From Lactobacillus pasteurii DSM 23907 = CRBIP 24.76 (GTDB lineage: Bacteria > Bacillota > Bacilli > Lactobacillales > Lactobacillaceae): a DNA stretch of 64,000 nucleotides. The stretch's first letter is position 1. Every line of letters begins with the position of its first letter. This document shows positions 11,251-20,749 of this stretch, piece after piece. The position numbers and the translations under genes were made by a program. The stretch covers positions 110,009 to 174,008 of the forward strand of contig NZ_CAKD01000021.1 in the NCBI RefSeq assembly GCF_000297025.1, read 5' to 3'. The notes below the pieces were generated by a model. It was given only the letters and a program-made list of their open reading frames with translations. It was not told the DNA's origin and made no database searches.

Positions 11251-12066
11251 TTAATTATGATCTTTATAATTATCCGGAAAAACAATTGTAGGTGCATTAT
11301 CACTGAAATTGATTTCAGGATTACTGCGATCAACTGTTTCTTGACTCGGACTGTCACCAGACAAAATGGTAGATGAGCTATCCAGATCATCAGGTTCTTG
11401 AGTAGAGTTTAAGCCATCTAAGTCCTCGTTGTCAATAATATCCGGCTCATCATCATCAATTTCATCGTCTAAAGCGGATTCACGAGCAAATTCTTCCTCT
11501 TGACTTTGAGCATAAGACAATGGTTCAGAGCCATCTCCTGGATAAAATCTTTCAGTATGATAAAACTCATCCAAAGTATGTTGCCAATTTTCATCTGACA
11601 AATCATTGATTTGCTTCTCTAACAAATCCTGAATATGCTTTCTGAAAACAGCAACTTCTTCCTTAATTCGCTTATAATCAGCTGAAATAGTTTCTTGTTG
11701 TTGCTTTTGGAAGTTGGTATCAGTTTCTGCTTGTTTCTTAGCATCCTCAATAATTTGAGCTGCTTCTTTTTCTGCTGCCAATTTCAATTCGTTAGCAGAT
11801 TGTCTTGCAGAAACCAAAACATCGTTAACTTCCATTTTCTTCTTGTTATAGTCATCGACTTGACTTTGAAGCTTTTCAATCTTTTCGTCTTGAGCTACGA
11901 TCTGGTTCTTCAGATCGATCATTTCATCTAAAGTATCACCATAGCTATCAACAATATCATCCAAAAAAGAATCTACTTCATATCTATCATAGCCATTGCG
12001 ACCTCGACGGGTAAACTCTTTATTATGAATATCCATTGGAGTTATTTGTTTCTTTTTGCTTGCCAA
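11251..12066 (-). CDS. divIVA: cell-division initiation protein DivIVA
   Basis: 271 aa. The N-terminal ITPMDIHNKEF...GRNGYDRYEVDSFLDDI segment (residues 8-40) is the DivIVA membrane-curvature-binding head. A long coiled coil covers about 45-165, and the acidic, low-complexity C-terminal tail (about 170-271) is typical of lactobacillar DivIVA. It recruits division and wall-synthesis factors to the septum and poles. Its start lies inside the 3' end of ylmH (25-bp overlap), indicating coupled translation. Confidence 0.95.
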   Translation of the reverse strand: MASKKKQITPMDIHNKEFTRRGRNGYDRYEVDSFLDDIVDSYGDTLDEMIDLKNQIVAQDEKIEKLQSQVDDYNKKKMEVNDVLVSARQSANELKLAAEKEAAQIIEDAKKQAETDTNFQKQQQETISADYKRIKEEVAVFRKHIQDLLEKQINDLSDENWQHTLDEFYHTERFYPGDGSEPLSYAQSQEEEFARESALDDEIDDDEPDIIDNEDLDGLNSTQEPDDLDSSSTILSGDSPSQETVDRSNPEINFSDNAPTIVFPDNYKDHN

Positions 12067-12845
12067 AACTTTAGCACCACCTTTAATTTACCTTTTTTAG
12101 TTGCTTGAACATCTAAAACTTGAGCACGTCCAAGATGACGCAAACTAATAATATCATTCACCTTAACTATTATATTAGAATTTTTTGTCTCAAGCCAATT
12201 TAATTTTGCCTGTCCACCTTCGATTAACTGCTTAATCTGCACGCGACTTTGTTTGCTAAGCGACGACAAAATTGCGTCAAGTCGCATCGAAGAAACAATC
12301 GCTGTAACTTCAATTGAATTATCTTCTGGAACAAGGACCTCTTTTGGACTAATTTGTTTGATTCTAACTTTATTTTTTCCGATTCGAGAAATTTGGTCTG
12401 TGAAAAATACAGCTAAGTCTTTTTTGACAAAAAATTGCCAGCGTCCCATACCGTCGCCAATTATATCGCCAAAAGTATTTAAACTAACTCCAGAATTGGC
12501 TAGAGTTCCGAGAATATCGCTGTGCCTTAAAGATATAAATTTGCTTGGATATTCTATCTCAAGTGGAACAATTTCAAAATCATCGGGCAAAATACCATTC
12601 CAATTCGACGATAAGTATACACGCCGGCGTTCAGAATCTTTGTAACCACCATAGCTTTGAATTAGGCTTGCTTGCCCTATTACCTCATTTAGAATATATC
12701 TTTGAGCAGGATCCAAAAAACTAGTTAAAATTTCGTCATCAGAATACATTAGACGGTTATAAATATCGATGATTTCATCAATATCGCTGCTTTTTCCGTA
12801 TCTGGAATAAAACCATTCTTTGTTTTTCTTTGCTTTCACATTCAT
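12042..12845 (-). CDS. ylmH: YlmH family S4-domain RNA-binding protein
   Basis: 267 aa. The N-terminal two thirds is the YlmH/YmH conserved region, and a C-terminal S4 RNA-binding domain spans about 185-245 (RLDAILSSLSKQSRVQIKQL). The family was linked to division clusters and is now known to bind stalled ribosomal complexes in ribosome quality control; which role dominates here is not shown. It overlaps divIVA by 25 bp. A terminator hairpin separates it from yggT. Confidence 0.92.
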   Translation of the reverse strand: MNVKAKKNKEWFYSRYGKSSDIDEIIDIYNRLMYSDDEILTSFLDPAQRYILNEVIGQASLIQSYGGYKDSERRRVYLSSNWNGILPDDFEIVPLEIEYPSKFISLRHSDILGTLANSGVSLNTFGDIIGDGMGRWQFFVKKDLAVFFTDQISRIGKNKVRIKQISPKEVLVPEDNSIEVTAIVSSMRLDAILSSLSKQSRVQIKQLIEGGQAKLNWLETKNSNIIVKVNDIISLRHLGRAQVLDVQATKKGKLKVVLKFWQAKRNK

Positions 12846-12860
12846 AGTAGTTTCAAAAAT

Positions 12861-12884
12861 AAAAGCGAGGCAAATCCTCGCTTT
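12861..12884 (-). terminator. predicted terminator between yggT and ylmH
   Basis: On the minus strand the stem AAAGCGAGG / CCTCGCTTT with loop ATTTG is followed by TATTTTTG, a classic rho-independent terminator, touching the yggT stop codon. It would partly separate the ftsZ-side operon from ylmH-divIVA-ileS. Confidence 0.75.
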
Positions 12885-13190
12885 TTATCCAAATAATTTA
12901 AGTAAAATATTGTACAACCAAAATATTGCCTTGGTTTGAATGAAATAAAGTACAAGCAGTGCTAGCACCGATGATAGATCTATTCCAATCGAATAAGCCA
13001 ATTGCTTAATTGGGCCTATTCTAAAAAGATTTAGATAAGGATCAACGATTCTATCTAGCAACTTACCCACTGTTGAATTCGCCAAAAACGGCATCCAACT
13101 CATAATGGCATCAATTACAATACAGATGGAATAAAACCAAAGGATGTATTGTAGAGCCATAATGATGTAATAAACTACCATCATTCCCAT
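12885..13190 (-). CDS. yggT: YggT family membrane protein (YlmG)
   Basis: 101 aa with two hydrophobic helices (about residues 4-30 and 68-95) around a conserved SWMPFLANSTVGKLLDRIVDPYLNLFR loop. YggT/YlmG proteins are small membrane proteins of the division cluster with a role in nucleoid or division organisation that is poorly defined. The start shares a base with the sepF stop (TAATG). Alternative ATGs at codons 3 and 4 are possible. Confidence 0.88.
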   Translation of the reverse strand: MGMMVVYYIIMALQYILWFYSICIVIDAIMSWMPFLANSTVGKLLDRIVDPYLNLFRIGPIKQLAYSIGIDLSSVLALLVLYFIQTKAIFWLYNILLKLFG

Positions 13191-13627
13191 TAATTTAGGT
13201 TATCTTTCTTATCAACTAAATCGCTAATTTTGCCATCTGTTTGAAACTTTGGTGGAGTAGCCAAGAAAATCTTATCGCCAATCCTTTGAATTTCCCCATT
13301 CAAAGCATAAACAGTACCTGTAATAAAATCAACGATTCTTCTAGCCGAGCTGTCTTCCATCCGACTAAAATTAATCACAACTGCTTTATTTTTCAATAAG
13401 TTTTGTGCAACATCTTTTGCATCAGAATAAACACGAGGCTCATAAAGGACAATTTGACTCTTTGCGGAATCGATTCCCGCCTTTATTGACACCACGTTGT
13501 TGCGATTAATTGAATTCAACGGTGCTTGAGAACTCTCAGTATTTTCTTGTGGTTGAGCATACTCTTCTTCATCGTATAACTCATCATCATCCGAAATACC
13601 AAGGAACTTTCCAAAATCAAAAGCCAT
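13190..13627 (-). CDS. sepF: cell division protein SepF
   Basis: 145 aa. A short N-terminal amphipathic membrane-targeting helix (MAFDFGKFLGI) is followed by an acidic linker and the C-terminal SepF domain (about 58-130: IVLYEPRVYSDAKDVAQNL, VINFSRMEDSSARRIVDF). SepF polymerises and tethers FtsZ to the membrane. It directly follows ftsZ with a 15-bp gap. Confidence 0.96.
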   Translation of the reverse strand: MAFDFGKFLGISDDDELYDEEEYAQPQENTESSQAPLNSINRNNVVSIKAGIDSAKSQIVLYEPRVYSDAKDVAQNLLKNKAVVINFSRMEDSSARRIVDFITGTVYALNGEIQRIGDKIFLATPPKFQTDGKISDLVDKKDNLN

Positions 13628-13642
13628 TATTTATGCTCCTAA

Positions 13643-14980
13643 CTAATTTTCACCACGGTGCTTAAAAAATGGAATGCTACTGTTGTCGTCATCATCATCT
13701 GAAGCACTTGTTTCAATTTGTGGGATACTATTTGCTTGATCTACATTGTTAAATGCATCAAAATCATCTTGTTCTTGAACTGCATGAGCACGACGAGTTC
13801 CAGTTGAAGCTGGACTTTCATTCAATCCCCAAATATCATTAGGGTCATCAATTGCCAAAGAACTGTGTGGCTTAGCCTGGTTTAGTTGCGGCTTAGGTTG
13901 AACTTCTGGCTGTGGTTGCACTGGAGCTGCTTTTTGTTCAGCAACTTCAGCTTGTGGTTTAGCTTCTCTACCAGAAACTTGATGACCACGACCTGGCATT
14001 TGCTTTGATGCTCTTTCTTCAACTTCTGAGTCAATTCCAGTTGCAATTACTGTAACAACAACTTCATCACCTAAGTTTGGATTAATTGACGTACCGAAGA
14101 TAATGTTAACATCGTCGCCAGCTGCCTTAGATACGATTTCTGAAGCATCTTGAGCTTCAAACAAAGTCAAATCTGGTCCACCAGTAATATTCAATAGAAC
14201 TTGCTTTGCACCATCAATTGATACTTCAAGCAATGGAGATGAAATAGCCAACTTAGTAGCTTCAACTGTTCTGTTTTCGCCACTAGCACGACCAATTCCC
14301 ATCAAAGCAGCACCTTGGTTCTCCATAACTGTCTTAACATCGGCAAAGTCAAGGTTCACGTAGTCAGTTGAAGTAATCAAGTCTGAAATACCTTGAACAC
14401 CTTGCTTAAGAACGTTGTCTGCTTCCTTGAAGGCATCCATCATTGGGGTCTTCTTATCAACCATTTCTAGCAAGCGGTTGTTAGCGATGATAACTAAAGT
14501 ATCAACGTATTGCTTTAATTGAGTAATACCTTCTGCAGCGTTTCTAGCACGCTTAGGTCCTTCAAAAGTAAACGGACGAGTAACAACACCAACAGTTAAA
14601 GCACCTGTTTCACGAGCAATTTTTGCAACAACTGGAGCTGCACCAGTTCCAGTTCCACCACCCATTCCGGCAGTTATGAAAATCATATCTGCACCTTTAA
14701 GTGCATCTTCAATTGTTTGTTCACTTTCTTCAGCAGCTTTTTGCCCAACTTCTGGATGAGAACCAGCACCTAAACCTCTAGTAAGCTTAGGTCCTAATTG
14801 AATCTTTTCTTCTGCTTTATTACTATTTAATGCTTGGACATCAGTGTTAGCTGCAATAAAGGAAACACCTTGTACGCCATCGTCAATCATTCTGTTAACG
14901 GCATTACCACCGGCACCACCAACACCGATTACCTTAATGACAGCGTTCTTGTTGTCATCTGAATCGAATGTAAAATCCAT
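13643..14980 (-). CDS. ftsZ: cell division protein FtsZ
   Basis: 445 aa. The GTP-binding [13 protein letters not shown] segment (residues 18-30) and tubulin signature GGGTGTG (107-113) identify it. The catalytic T7-loop region is in the GTPase domain, followed by a long proline- and glutamine-rich linker (about 325-390) and a C-terminal tail ending near IPFFKHR. It polymerises into the Z ring. It is immediately downstream of ftsA (15-bp gap) and upstream of sepF. Confidence 0.99.
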   Translation of the reverse strand: MDFTFDSDDNKNAVIKVIGVGGAGGNAVNRMIDDGVQGVSFIAANTDVQALNSNKAEEKIQLGPKLTRGLGAGSHPEVGQKAAEESEQTIEDALKGADMIFITAGMGGGTGTGAAPVVAKIARETGALTVGVVTRPFTFEGPKRARNAAEGITQLKQYVDTLVIIANNRLLEMVDKKTPMMDAFKEADNVLKQGVQGISDLITSTDYVNLDFADVKTVMENQGAALMGIGRASGENRTVEATKLAISSPLLEVSIDGAKQVLLNITGGPDLTLFEAQDASEIVSKAAGDDVNIIFGTSINPNLGDEVVVTVIATGIDSEVEERASKQMPGRGHQVSGREAKPQAEVAEQKAAPVQPQPEVQPKPQLNQAKPHSSLAIDDPNDIWGLNESPASTGTRRAHAVQEQDDFDAFNNVDQANSIPQIETSASDDDDDNSSIPFFKHRGEN

Positions 14981-14995
14981 CTAAATTAACCACCT

Positions 14996-16351
14996 TTAAT
15001 CAAAGAACTTCTTGAAAAAGCTTTTTACGCTTCCAGTTCTCATTTTTGAATCTTTCGCTTGTTTTTGTGAAGAAGCTGATCTTCCTTTTTCTTTATTATT
15101 ATAAGCTACTTTGCTTTCAGTTTCACTATCAGAGACTGTTCTTTTAGGAATTTTTTCTCTTTGCACATGTGGTGCAGGAGTTTCTTTCTTTAGAATAGTC
15201 GTTCCATAAATAGCAGAATTGACCAAATTGTCAATTTCTGACAATCTCGTAGCATAAATCACAATGCCATATGCTGCTGCATAAATTGGATTTCGCATTC
15301 CCATTTGTGAAGGTTGATAAATTCTTGTCTTAGTTGACAAAGTATTTTCGACAATTGTATCAATACCTTGCAACAGACTTGTTCCACCAGTAATTACTAT
15401 TCCACCTGGCAATTTTAGCGCATTAGTCTTGGCTAATCCTTTACCTATTCTCGTGGTCATCTGCATAACTCTTGCGTTAATAATTTCGCTCAAGTATTTT
15501 TCTGTGACCATCTTTTGACCATTGGAACCGACGCTGTTAACAGCAAACTGATCCTTATCTGAAGCTAACTCAGGATCGGCATAGCCATAATCCAATTTGA
15601 TTTGTTCAGCATCCTTTTTAGACGTACTTAATACTATCGAAATATCATTAGTAATATCGCTACCACCTTCAAGATCAATCTTGGCATACTTGATCTGTCC
15701 TTCGTGAATAACTGTGGCGGTAGTGGTACCTCCACCCAAATCTAGTATAATTGAACCGAAAGTTCTTTCTCCTTCGTCTAAAGCAACACTTGCAATAGCT
15801 AAAGGAGTTGGTACAAAGAAACTATTCTTATAGCCAGCACGTTCTACTGCTTTTCTGATGTTGTGAAGTGGACCAGAAGGTGCGGTCAAAAGCACTCCAC
15901 GTACAGCTAAAGAATGCGCGATCATCTTTCTAGGATCGTCTACATCAGTTTTACCATCAATCATAAATCTATTTGGCAAGAATGAGATAGGATCTCTACC
16001 ATCCTTGACTGCTGATTTAATTGCAGATTGTAAAACTCTAACAACGTCTTCATCGCCAACTTCTTGGCCTTTATCGCCAACATTAGTAATGCCAGCAGCG
16101 CTTTCCATCTGAAGCATTCCTACAGGAATACCTATAATCACATTATAAATACTGGTATTTGTCTTTTCTGCAACTTCGCGCAAAGCATTGCTAATTGCTG
16201 CTGCAGTTTGATCAATATCGACTATTTCACCATGACGCATTCCAGTATTTGTTGTTGTCACAGCGCCTATAACTTTGCCTGAATCGGCTACTACTGCTTT
16301 TATAGTGGTGGTTCCAATATCAATACCCACCAATAGTTTTGAATTATCCAA
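14996..16351 (-). CDS. ftsA: cell division protein FtsA
   Basis: 451 aa actin-fold ATPase. Phosphate 1 motif GIDIGTTTIKAVV (residues 9-21), phosphate 2 SIILDLGGGTTTATVI near 205, and an adenosine motif GGIVITGGTSLLQG near 328 are visible. The C-terminal amphipathic helix KSFFKKFFD anchors FtsZ to the membrane. The extension between about 385 and 440 is charged and longer than in E. coli. It sits in the canonical ftsA-ftsZ pair. Confidence 0.98.
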   Translation of the reverse strand: MDNSKLLVGIDIGTTTIKAVVADSGKVIGAVTTTNTGMRHGEIVDIDQTAAAISNALREVAEKTNTSIYNVIIGIPVGMLQMESAAGITNVGDKGQEVGDEDVVRVLQSAIKSAVKDGRDPISFLPNRFMIDGKTDVDDPRKMIAHSLAVRGVLLTAPSGPLHNIRKAVERAGYKNSFFVPTPLAIASVALDEGERTFGSIILDLGGGTTTATVIHEGQIKYAKIDLEGGSDITNDISIVLSTSKKDAEQIKLDYGYADPELASDKDQFAVNSVGSNGQKMVTEKYLSEIINARVMQMTTRIGKGLAKTNALKLPGGIVITGGTSLLQGIDTIVENTLSTKTRIYQPSQMGMRNPIYAAAYGIVIYATRLSEIDNLVNSAIYGTTILKKETPAPHVQREKIPKRTVSDSETESKVAYNNKEKGRSASSQKQAKDSKMRTGSVKSFFKKFFD

Positions 16352-16413
16352 AATTAAGCCCCCATTAATAACTGCCCCAAGAAAATTTTAGCATAAAAGT
16401 CTATATTTTACAG

Positions 16414-17265
16414 CTATGATATGCCATAAGCCTTTTTCTCACTAGTAGATAATGGTCTGCTAAACGCCCCGATTTCTAAATCAATTAGGGCATTCTTTCC
16501 TGCCTTGGCCTTAATAGCATTATAGTATTTTATTTTGTTCTTTAAAGTAGCAACATTTCCAATTACTACGTTACCATCCTTCATAACCAAAATAATTTGA
16601 GTTTTTCTTCTAGTGCTTCCACTTAACAACTTAACCTGATCTCTAAACTCAGCATCTAGAGAATTGAACAGCTTTAAATCGCTCTTTAGCGAAACACGTT
16701 GATTATAGCCAATAAAAATCGGCTTATCCTGATTTATATTATCCCATAACAACGCCTGACTGCCTATTTTTCCATTCGATAAAATTTTACGGTACTTGGT
16801 TCCGTCCTTAATATAGCCTATTGTTTCATATTCATGAATCTGTATGACTAAATTATTCAATCCCTTAACAGAAACCGCAGCACTTTTTACCTCGGGATAT
16901 TTTGCCGTTAAATTGTTAGTCAATTTTTTGTTTTTGAAGAGATAATCAAAAACCTTATCGCGAACTTCCATTCCTGATGATTCAACAACTTCTTTAGCTG
17001 AAAGATCAGGAGCTCCTGTCACTTGTACACTATTTATATTGGCTAAAGGCGAAATATAATAACCAAAGCAAAGTATTGCAATGATCGAAAAGCCCAAAAT
17101 TATACCTAAATTTTTGGATAGTGATTTTCGCCTCTGCAGGTGCAACTTTGAAAGTGAGGTAGAAACCTTGGTGTTTTTCTTCTTTTTCTTTTGATTTGAG
17201 ACATGATTCAAATATGGTGACAATTCCTTGCGCGGATCAATTTTCGTCACATTTTTCTTGGCCAA
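16414..17265 (-). CDS. divIB: cell division protein DivIB/FtsQ
   Basis: 283 aa. A basic cytoplasmic head (residues 1-52) precedes one transmembrane helix (about 53-72), then a POTRA domain (about 75-145) and a beta domain, the FtsQ/DivIB architecture. It joins FtsL and DivIC in the divisome complex that activates septal wall synthesis. The gap to ftsA is 62 bp. Confidence 0.95.
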   Translation of the reverse strand: MAKKNVTKIDPRKELSPYLNHVSNQKKKKKNTKVSTSLSKLHLQRRKSLSKNLGIILGFSIIAILCFGYYISPLANINSVQVTGAPDLSAKEVVESSGMEVRDKVFDYLFKNKKLTNNLTAKYPEVKSAAVSVKGLNNLVIQIHEYETIGYIKDGTKYRKILSNGKIGSQALLWDNINQDKPIFIGYNQRVSLKSDLKLFNSLDAEFRDQVKLLSGSTRRKTQIILVMKDGNVVIGNVATLKNKIKYYNAIKAKAGKNALIDLEIGAFSRPLSTSEKKAYGIS

Positions 17266-17280
17266 CTACCTCACCTACCT

Positions 17281-18387
17281 TTAATGGGAAATTTCTTGCA
17301 TTACTTTAATTACTTGATCAGCAGCGTCAGGTACTCCTAATTTCTTGGAATGTTCTGACATCTCTTGCGCATATTTTTCATCGAGCAAGATGTGATCGAT
17401 GGATGAAACAAAATTATTTACGTTTAAATCATCTTCAGGTATTACCAATGCAGCACCAGCTTTTTCTAAATCTTGTGCATTCTTCATCTGGTGATTATGA
17501 GTTACGTTAGGACTAGGAATCAGTATTGCTGGAACACCCAAAGCCGTAAACTCTGCAATACTTGTTGCTCCAGATCTTGAAACCACACAAGTCATTTGAG
17601 GAAGCAAAGCTGGCATATTCTTGATGTATGGTAAAACCTTGATATATGGTCCTAAGTCAAAGCCATCCAACTTCTTTTGAATTGAATCGTAGTAGTAAGT
17701 ACCTGTCACCCAAATAAGCTGATATGGCTTTTTCTTAAATTCCGTCAAGGACTTGAGCATAATACGATTGATTGCTAATGCTCCACGCGATCCACCAAAA
17801 ACTAAGACCGTTGGCATATCAGAATTCAAGCCTAAAGATTCCTGAAGATCAATCTTGTCATTATTTTCAGATAAAACTTGTTGTGATCTAGGATTTCCTG
17901 TCTTAACCAACTTCTTCTTGTTTGAAAATTGCTTGGTAGCATCGTCAAAACTGTAACAAATCTTATCAACGTAGTGACCCAAGAACTTGTTAGCCAAACC
18001 TACAACAGAATTTGATTCATGGATCAATGTAGGGATCTTCAATTTAGCTGCTTCATATACAACAGCACCTGAAACGTAGCCACCAGTTCCTAGAACTACA
18101 TCAGGCTTAAAGTCACGAATGATTTCTTTAGCACGCTTAGTTGCCTTCAAAAACAAATCAATAGTTTCAAAGTTCTTTAAAGGACGCTTGCGATCAAAGC
18201 CTTGGATTTTAATAGTCTTAAAGTTAACGCCAGCTGCAGGAACGATCTTTGACTCTAAGCCCTTATCAGTTCCAACGAAGAGAATTTCGTCATTAGTAGA
18301 AATTCCGCTTTGTTTCAAACGTTCAATAATTGCCATAATTGGATATATGTGGCCGCCAGTTCCACCACCAGTAAAAATAACTCTCAT
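17281..18387 (-). CDS. murG: UDP-GlcNAc:lipid I GlcNAc transferase MurG
   Basis: 368 aa GT28-family glycosyltransferase. The N-terminal FTGGGTGGHIYPI loop (residues 5-17) binds the acceptor, and the C-terminal half holds the UDP-GlcNAc site with FGGSRGALAIN near 198 and SRSGATSIAE near 270. It converts lipid I to lipid II at the inner membrane face. It is 1 bp from murD and 15 bp from divIB. Confidence 0.98.
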   Translation of the reverse strand: MRVIFTGGGTGGHIYPIMAIIERLKQSGISTNDEILFVGTDKGLESKIVPAAGVNFKTIKIQGFDRKRPLKNFETIDLFLKATKRAKEIIRDFKPDVVLGTGGYVSGAVVYEAAKLKIPTLIHESNSVVGLANKFLGHYVDKICYSFDDATKQFSNKKKLVKTGNPRSQQVLSENNDKIDLQESLGLNSDMPTVLVFGGSRGALAINRIMLKSLTEFKKKPYQLIWVTGTYYYDSIQKKLDGFDLGPYIKVLPYIKNMPALLPQMTCVVSRSGATSIAEFTALGVPAILIPSPNVTHNHQMKNAQDLEKAGAALVIPEDDLNVNNFVSSIDHILLDEKYAQEMSEHSKKLGVPDAADQVIKVMQEISH

Positions 18388-18388
18388 C

Positions 18389-19768
18389 TTACTTAGTCTT
18401 CAATTCCTTTACAAAGTTTATAAAATAGTCGCCACGATCTTCAAATGTTCTAAATTGATCCCATGAAGCACATGCTGGTGAAAATAGAATTACATCGCCA
18501 GCTTCTGACAATTCGTAAGCTCTTGGTACTGCTTCTTGCAAGGTATTTACAATTACAATATCCTTAATGCGAGCTTTTCTAGCAGCATCTGCTAGCAAAT
18601 ACTTGGTTTCTCCGTACAATACTACTGATTTGACGTGCTTTTTGATTAGAGGAACCAATTCATCAAAAACAAAGCCGCGATCTAATCCACCAGCAATCCA
18701 AACTTCTGGTTGCTTGAAAGCTGGTATTGCAACGCTAGCAGCTTCAATATTAGTCGACTTAGAATCATTATAAATCTTTCGATCGTCTAATGTCATTACA
18801 TATTGTAAACGATGCTTAGCACCACCAAAAGTAGTAAGAACTGCCTTAATGTCATCGTTATCAGCACCCATAATTTTTGAAATAGCAATTGCAACTAAGC
18901 AATTTTGACGGTTATGAATACCTGGCAATTTGATATCATCATCAGCAATAATCTTTTCGCCATGACTTTCAAGAGCATCTTTTCCAATGTAGTAGTCTGC
19001 TTGAGAATCAGATTCAGAGAAAGTTATCATCTTTGCCTTGCTGATTTCTTGTTCACGCTTCAAGATATCTTTTTGGTCGAAGTTAGCAACAAAGTAATTG
19101 TCAGCAGTTTGGAATCTTGTGACATTCAATTTAGCTTCAACATAGTTATCAAAAGTCTTGTGGTAGTCAAGGTGAACATTGTGATAAATATCCACGATAG
19201 CCGCTACCCTTGGATTAAGGTCTGTTACACCCATGAGCTGGAAGCTTGAAATTTCTACTACCAATAAATCGTCCTTAGTAGCTTTCATAACAACTTCAGA
19301 AATTGGAACCCCAATATTTCCTACAGCATATGCATGATGACCTGATTTTTGCAAATGATGGTCAAGAATTTGCTGGGTCAACATAACGGTAGTAGTCTTA
19401 CCGTTTGATCCAGTCACGCAAACATATGGTGCCTCACTTACGCTTAAAGCAACTTCTGGTTCAGTAATAATTGGAACTTGCAATTCTTCTGCCTTCTGCA
19501 CCATTGGGTTTTCATAAGGAATTCCCGGATTCTTGATAAAGTAGTCGAAATGTTCTTTTTCCATTAATTCGATTGGATGATATCCGCCAATTACGCGAAC
19601 TCCCAAGCCTTCAAGCTCTTTGGCATGCTCGTTTTTAGACAAATCTGCGCTGTCATTTAGCGTAATATCTGCTCCAAATTTCAAAAGTAGCTTGCTGACA
19701 GCAAAACCACTCTTTCCTAATCCTAAAATTAGGACTTTTTTATTACTAAACTTACTATTTTCCTTCAT
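18389..19768 (-). CDS. murD: UDP-N-acetylmuramoyl-L-alanine:D-glutamate ligase MurD
   Basis: 459 aa Mur ligase. ATP-binding VTGSNGKTTTV (residues 118-128) and the SWDQFRTFEDRGDYF C-terminal segment are typical of MurD. It adds D-Glu to UDP-MurNAc-L-Ala in the cytosol. It lies between mraY (9-bp gap) and murG, the standard dcw order. Confidence 0.98.
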   Translation of the reverse strand: MKENSKFSNKKVLILGLGKSGFAVSKLLLKFGADITLNDSADLSKNEHAKELEGLGVRVIGGYHPIELMEKEHFDYFIKNPGIPYENPMVQKAEELQVPIITEPEVALSVSEAPYVCVTGSNGKTTTVMLTQQILDHHLQKSGHHAYAVGNIGVPISEVVMKATKDDLLVVEISSFQLMGVTDLNPRVAAIVDIYHNVHLDYHKTFDNYVEAKLNVTRFQTADNYFVANFDQKDILKREQEISKAKMITFSESDSQADYYIGKDALESHGEKIIADDDIKLPGIHNRQNCLVAIAISKIMGADNDDIKAVLTTFGGAKHRLQYVMTLDDRKIYNDSKSTNIEAASVAIPAFKQPEVWIAGGLDRGFVFDELVPLIKKHVKSVVLYGETKYLLADAARKARIKDIVIVNTLQEAVPRAYELSEAGDVILFSPACASWDQFRTFEDRGDYFINFVKELKTK

Positions 19769-19777
19769 TTTTATCTA

Positions 19778-20737
19778 TTAACCCCAAATTGACAAATACA
19801 AAATACTACCAATTAGTCCTACTAACCAGAATACAATATCAACTTTCCATTCAGACCAATGCATCATTTCAAAATGGTGGTGTATTGGCGTCATCTTGAA
19901 AATTCTCTTACCAGTTGTTTTGAATGAAATAACTTGCAAAATAACACTGGCAGTTTCACAAACAAAAACAATTCCAATTAACAATAATGACCATGGGCGG
20001 TTTAGGAACAAACTTACTGCTGCTAAGCCCCCACCTAAAGCAAGTGAGCCAGCATCACCCATAAAGATTTTAGCTGGTTTATGGTTGAAAATGAAGAAAG
20101 CAATCAAACCACCGATCACACTCATACAGAAAATCAAAATAGCTTCATTGTGTTGCTTAAATGCAATGTAGGCATACGTACCATATGCAACAATTGACAA
20201 TCCTGTAGCTAAACCATCTAATCCATCTGATAAGTTTACAGCATTAGAAAAACCAACCAACCAGAAAATTTCAAATAACACAAATAAAAGTAGGCTGTTA
20301 ACCACCCCAAAGAATGGTAGGTATAAACCAAAGGTAAATTTGTCTTGCATTGCAATTACAACTAAAACGATTGCAATCAAAATTTGCAATAACAACTTTT
20401 GCCAAGCACGTAAGCCTAAATTACGTTTAAAGTATAACTTGATACCATCATCAAGAAATCCGATGATTCCGTAACCTAAAAGCGCAATTACTAGTATCCA
20501 GCTGATATTAGTAAGCTTATCTTGCCAAATTGATACCCAAATGGTTGAAATAACTGCAGCCAAAACGAAAACCGTTCCACCCATCGTAGGCGTACCAGAT
20601 TTAGATTGGTGCCACTTTGGTCCTTCATCTCTAATTTCTTGTCCTTCTTTGTGTGATCTCATATAAATGATCATCCAAGGCAAGAAAATGGCTGTTATAA
20701 CTAGCGAACTTACTAATGAAACTATGCTAATATCCAT
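19778..20737 (-). CDS. mraY: phospho-MurNAc-pentapeptide transferase MraY
   Basis: 319 aa polytopic membrane enzyme with about ten hydrophobic helices. Signature elements are GTPTMGG near residue 48, [12 protein letters not shown] near 168-179, [12 protein letters not shown] near 225-236 and the HHHFE loop ([11 protein letters not shown]) near 285. It makes lipid I from UDP-MurNAc-pentapeptide and undecaprenyl phosphate. Confidence 0.98.
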   Translation of the reverse strand: MDISIVSLVSSLVITAIFLPWMIIYMRSHKEGQEIRDEGPKWHQSKSGTPTMGGTVFVLAAVISTIWVSIWQDKLTNISWILVIALLGYGIIGFLDDGIKLYFKRNLGLRAWQKLLLQILIAIVLVVIAMQDKFTFGLYLPFFGVVNSLLLFVLFEIFWLVGFSNAVNLSDGLDGLATGLSIVAYGTYAYIAFKQHNEAILIFCMSVIGGLIAFFIFNHKPAKIFMGDAGSLALGGGLAAVSLFLNRPWSLLLIGIVFVCETASVILQVISFKTTGKRIFKMTPIHHHFEMMHWSEWKVDIVFWLVGLIGSILYLSIWG

Positions 20738-20749
20738 AAAACTCTCATC

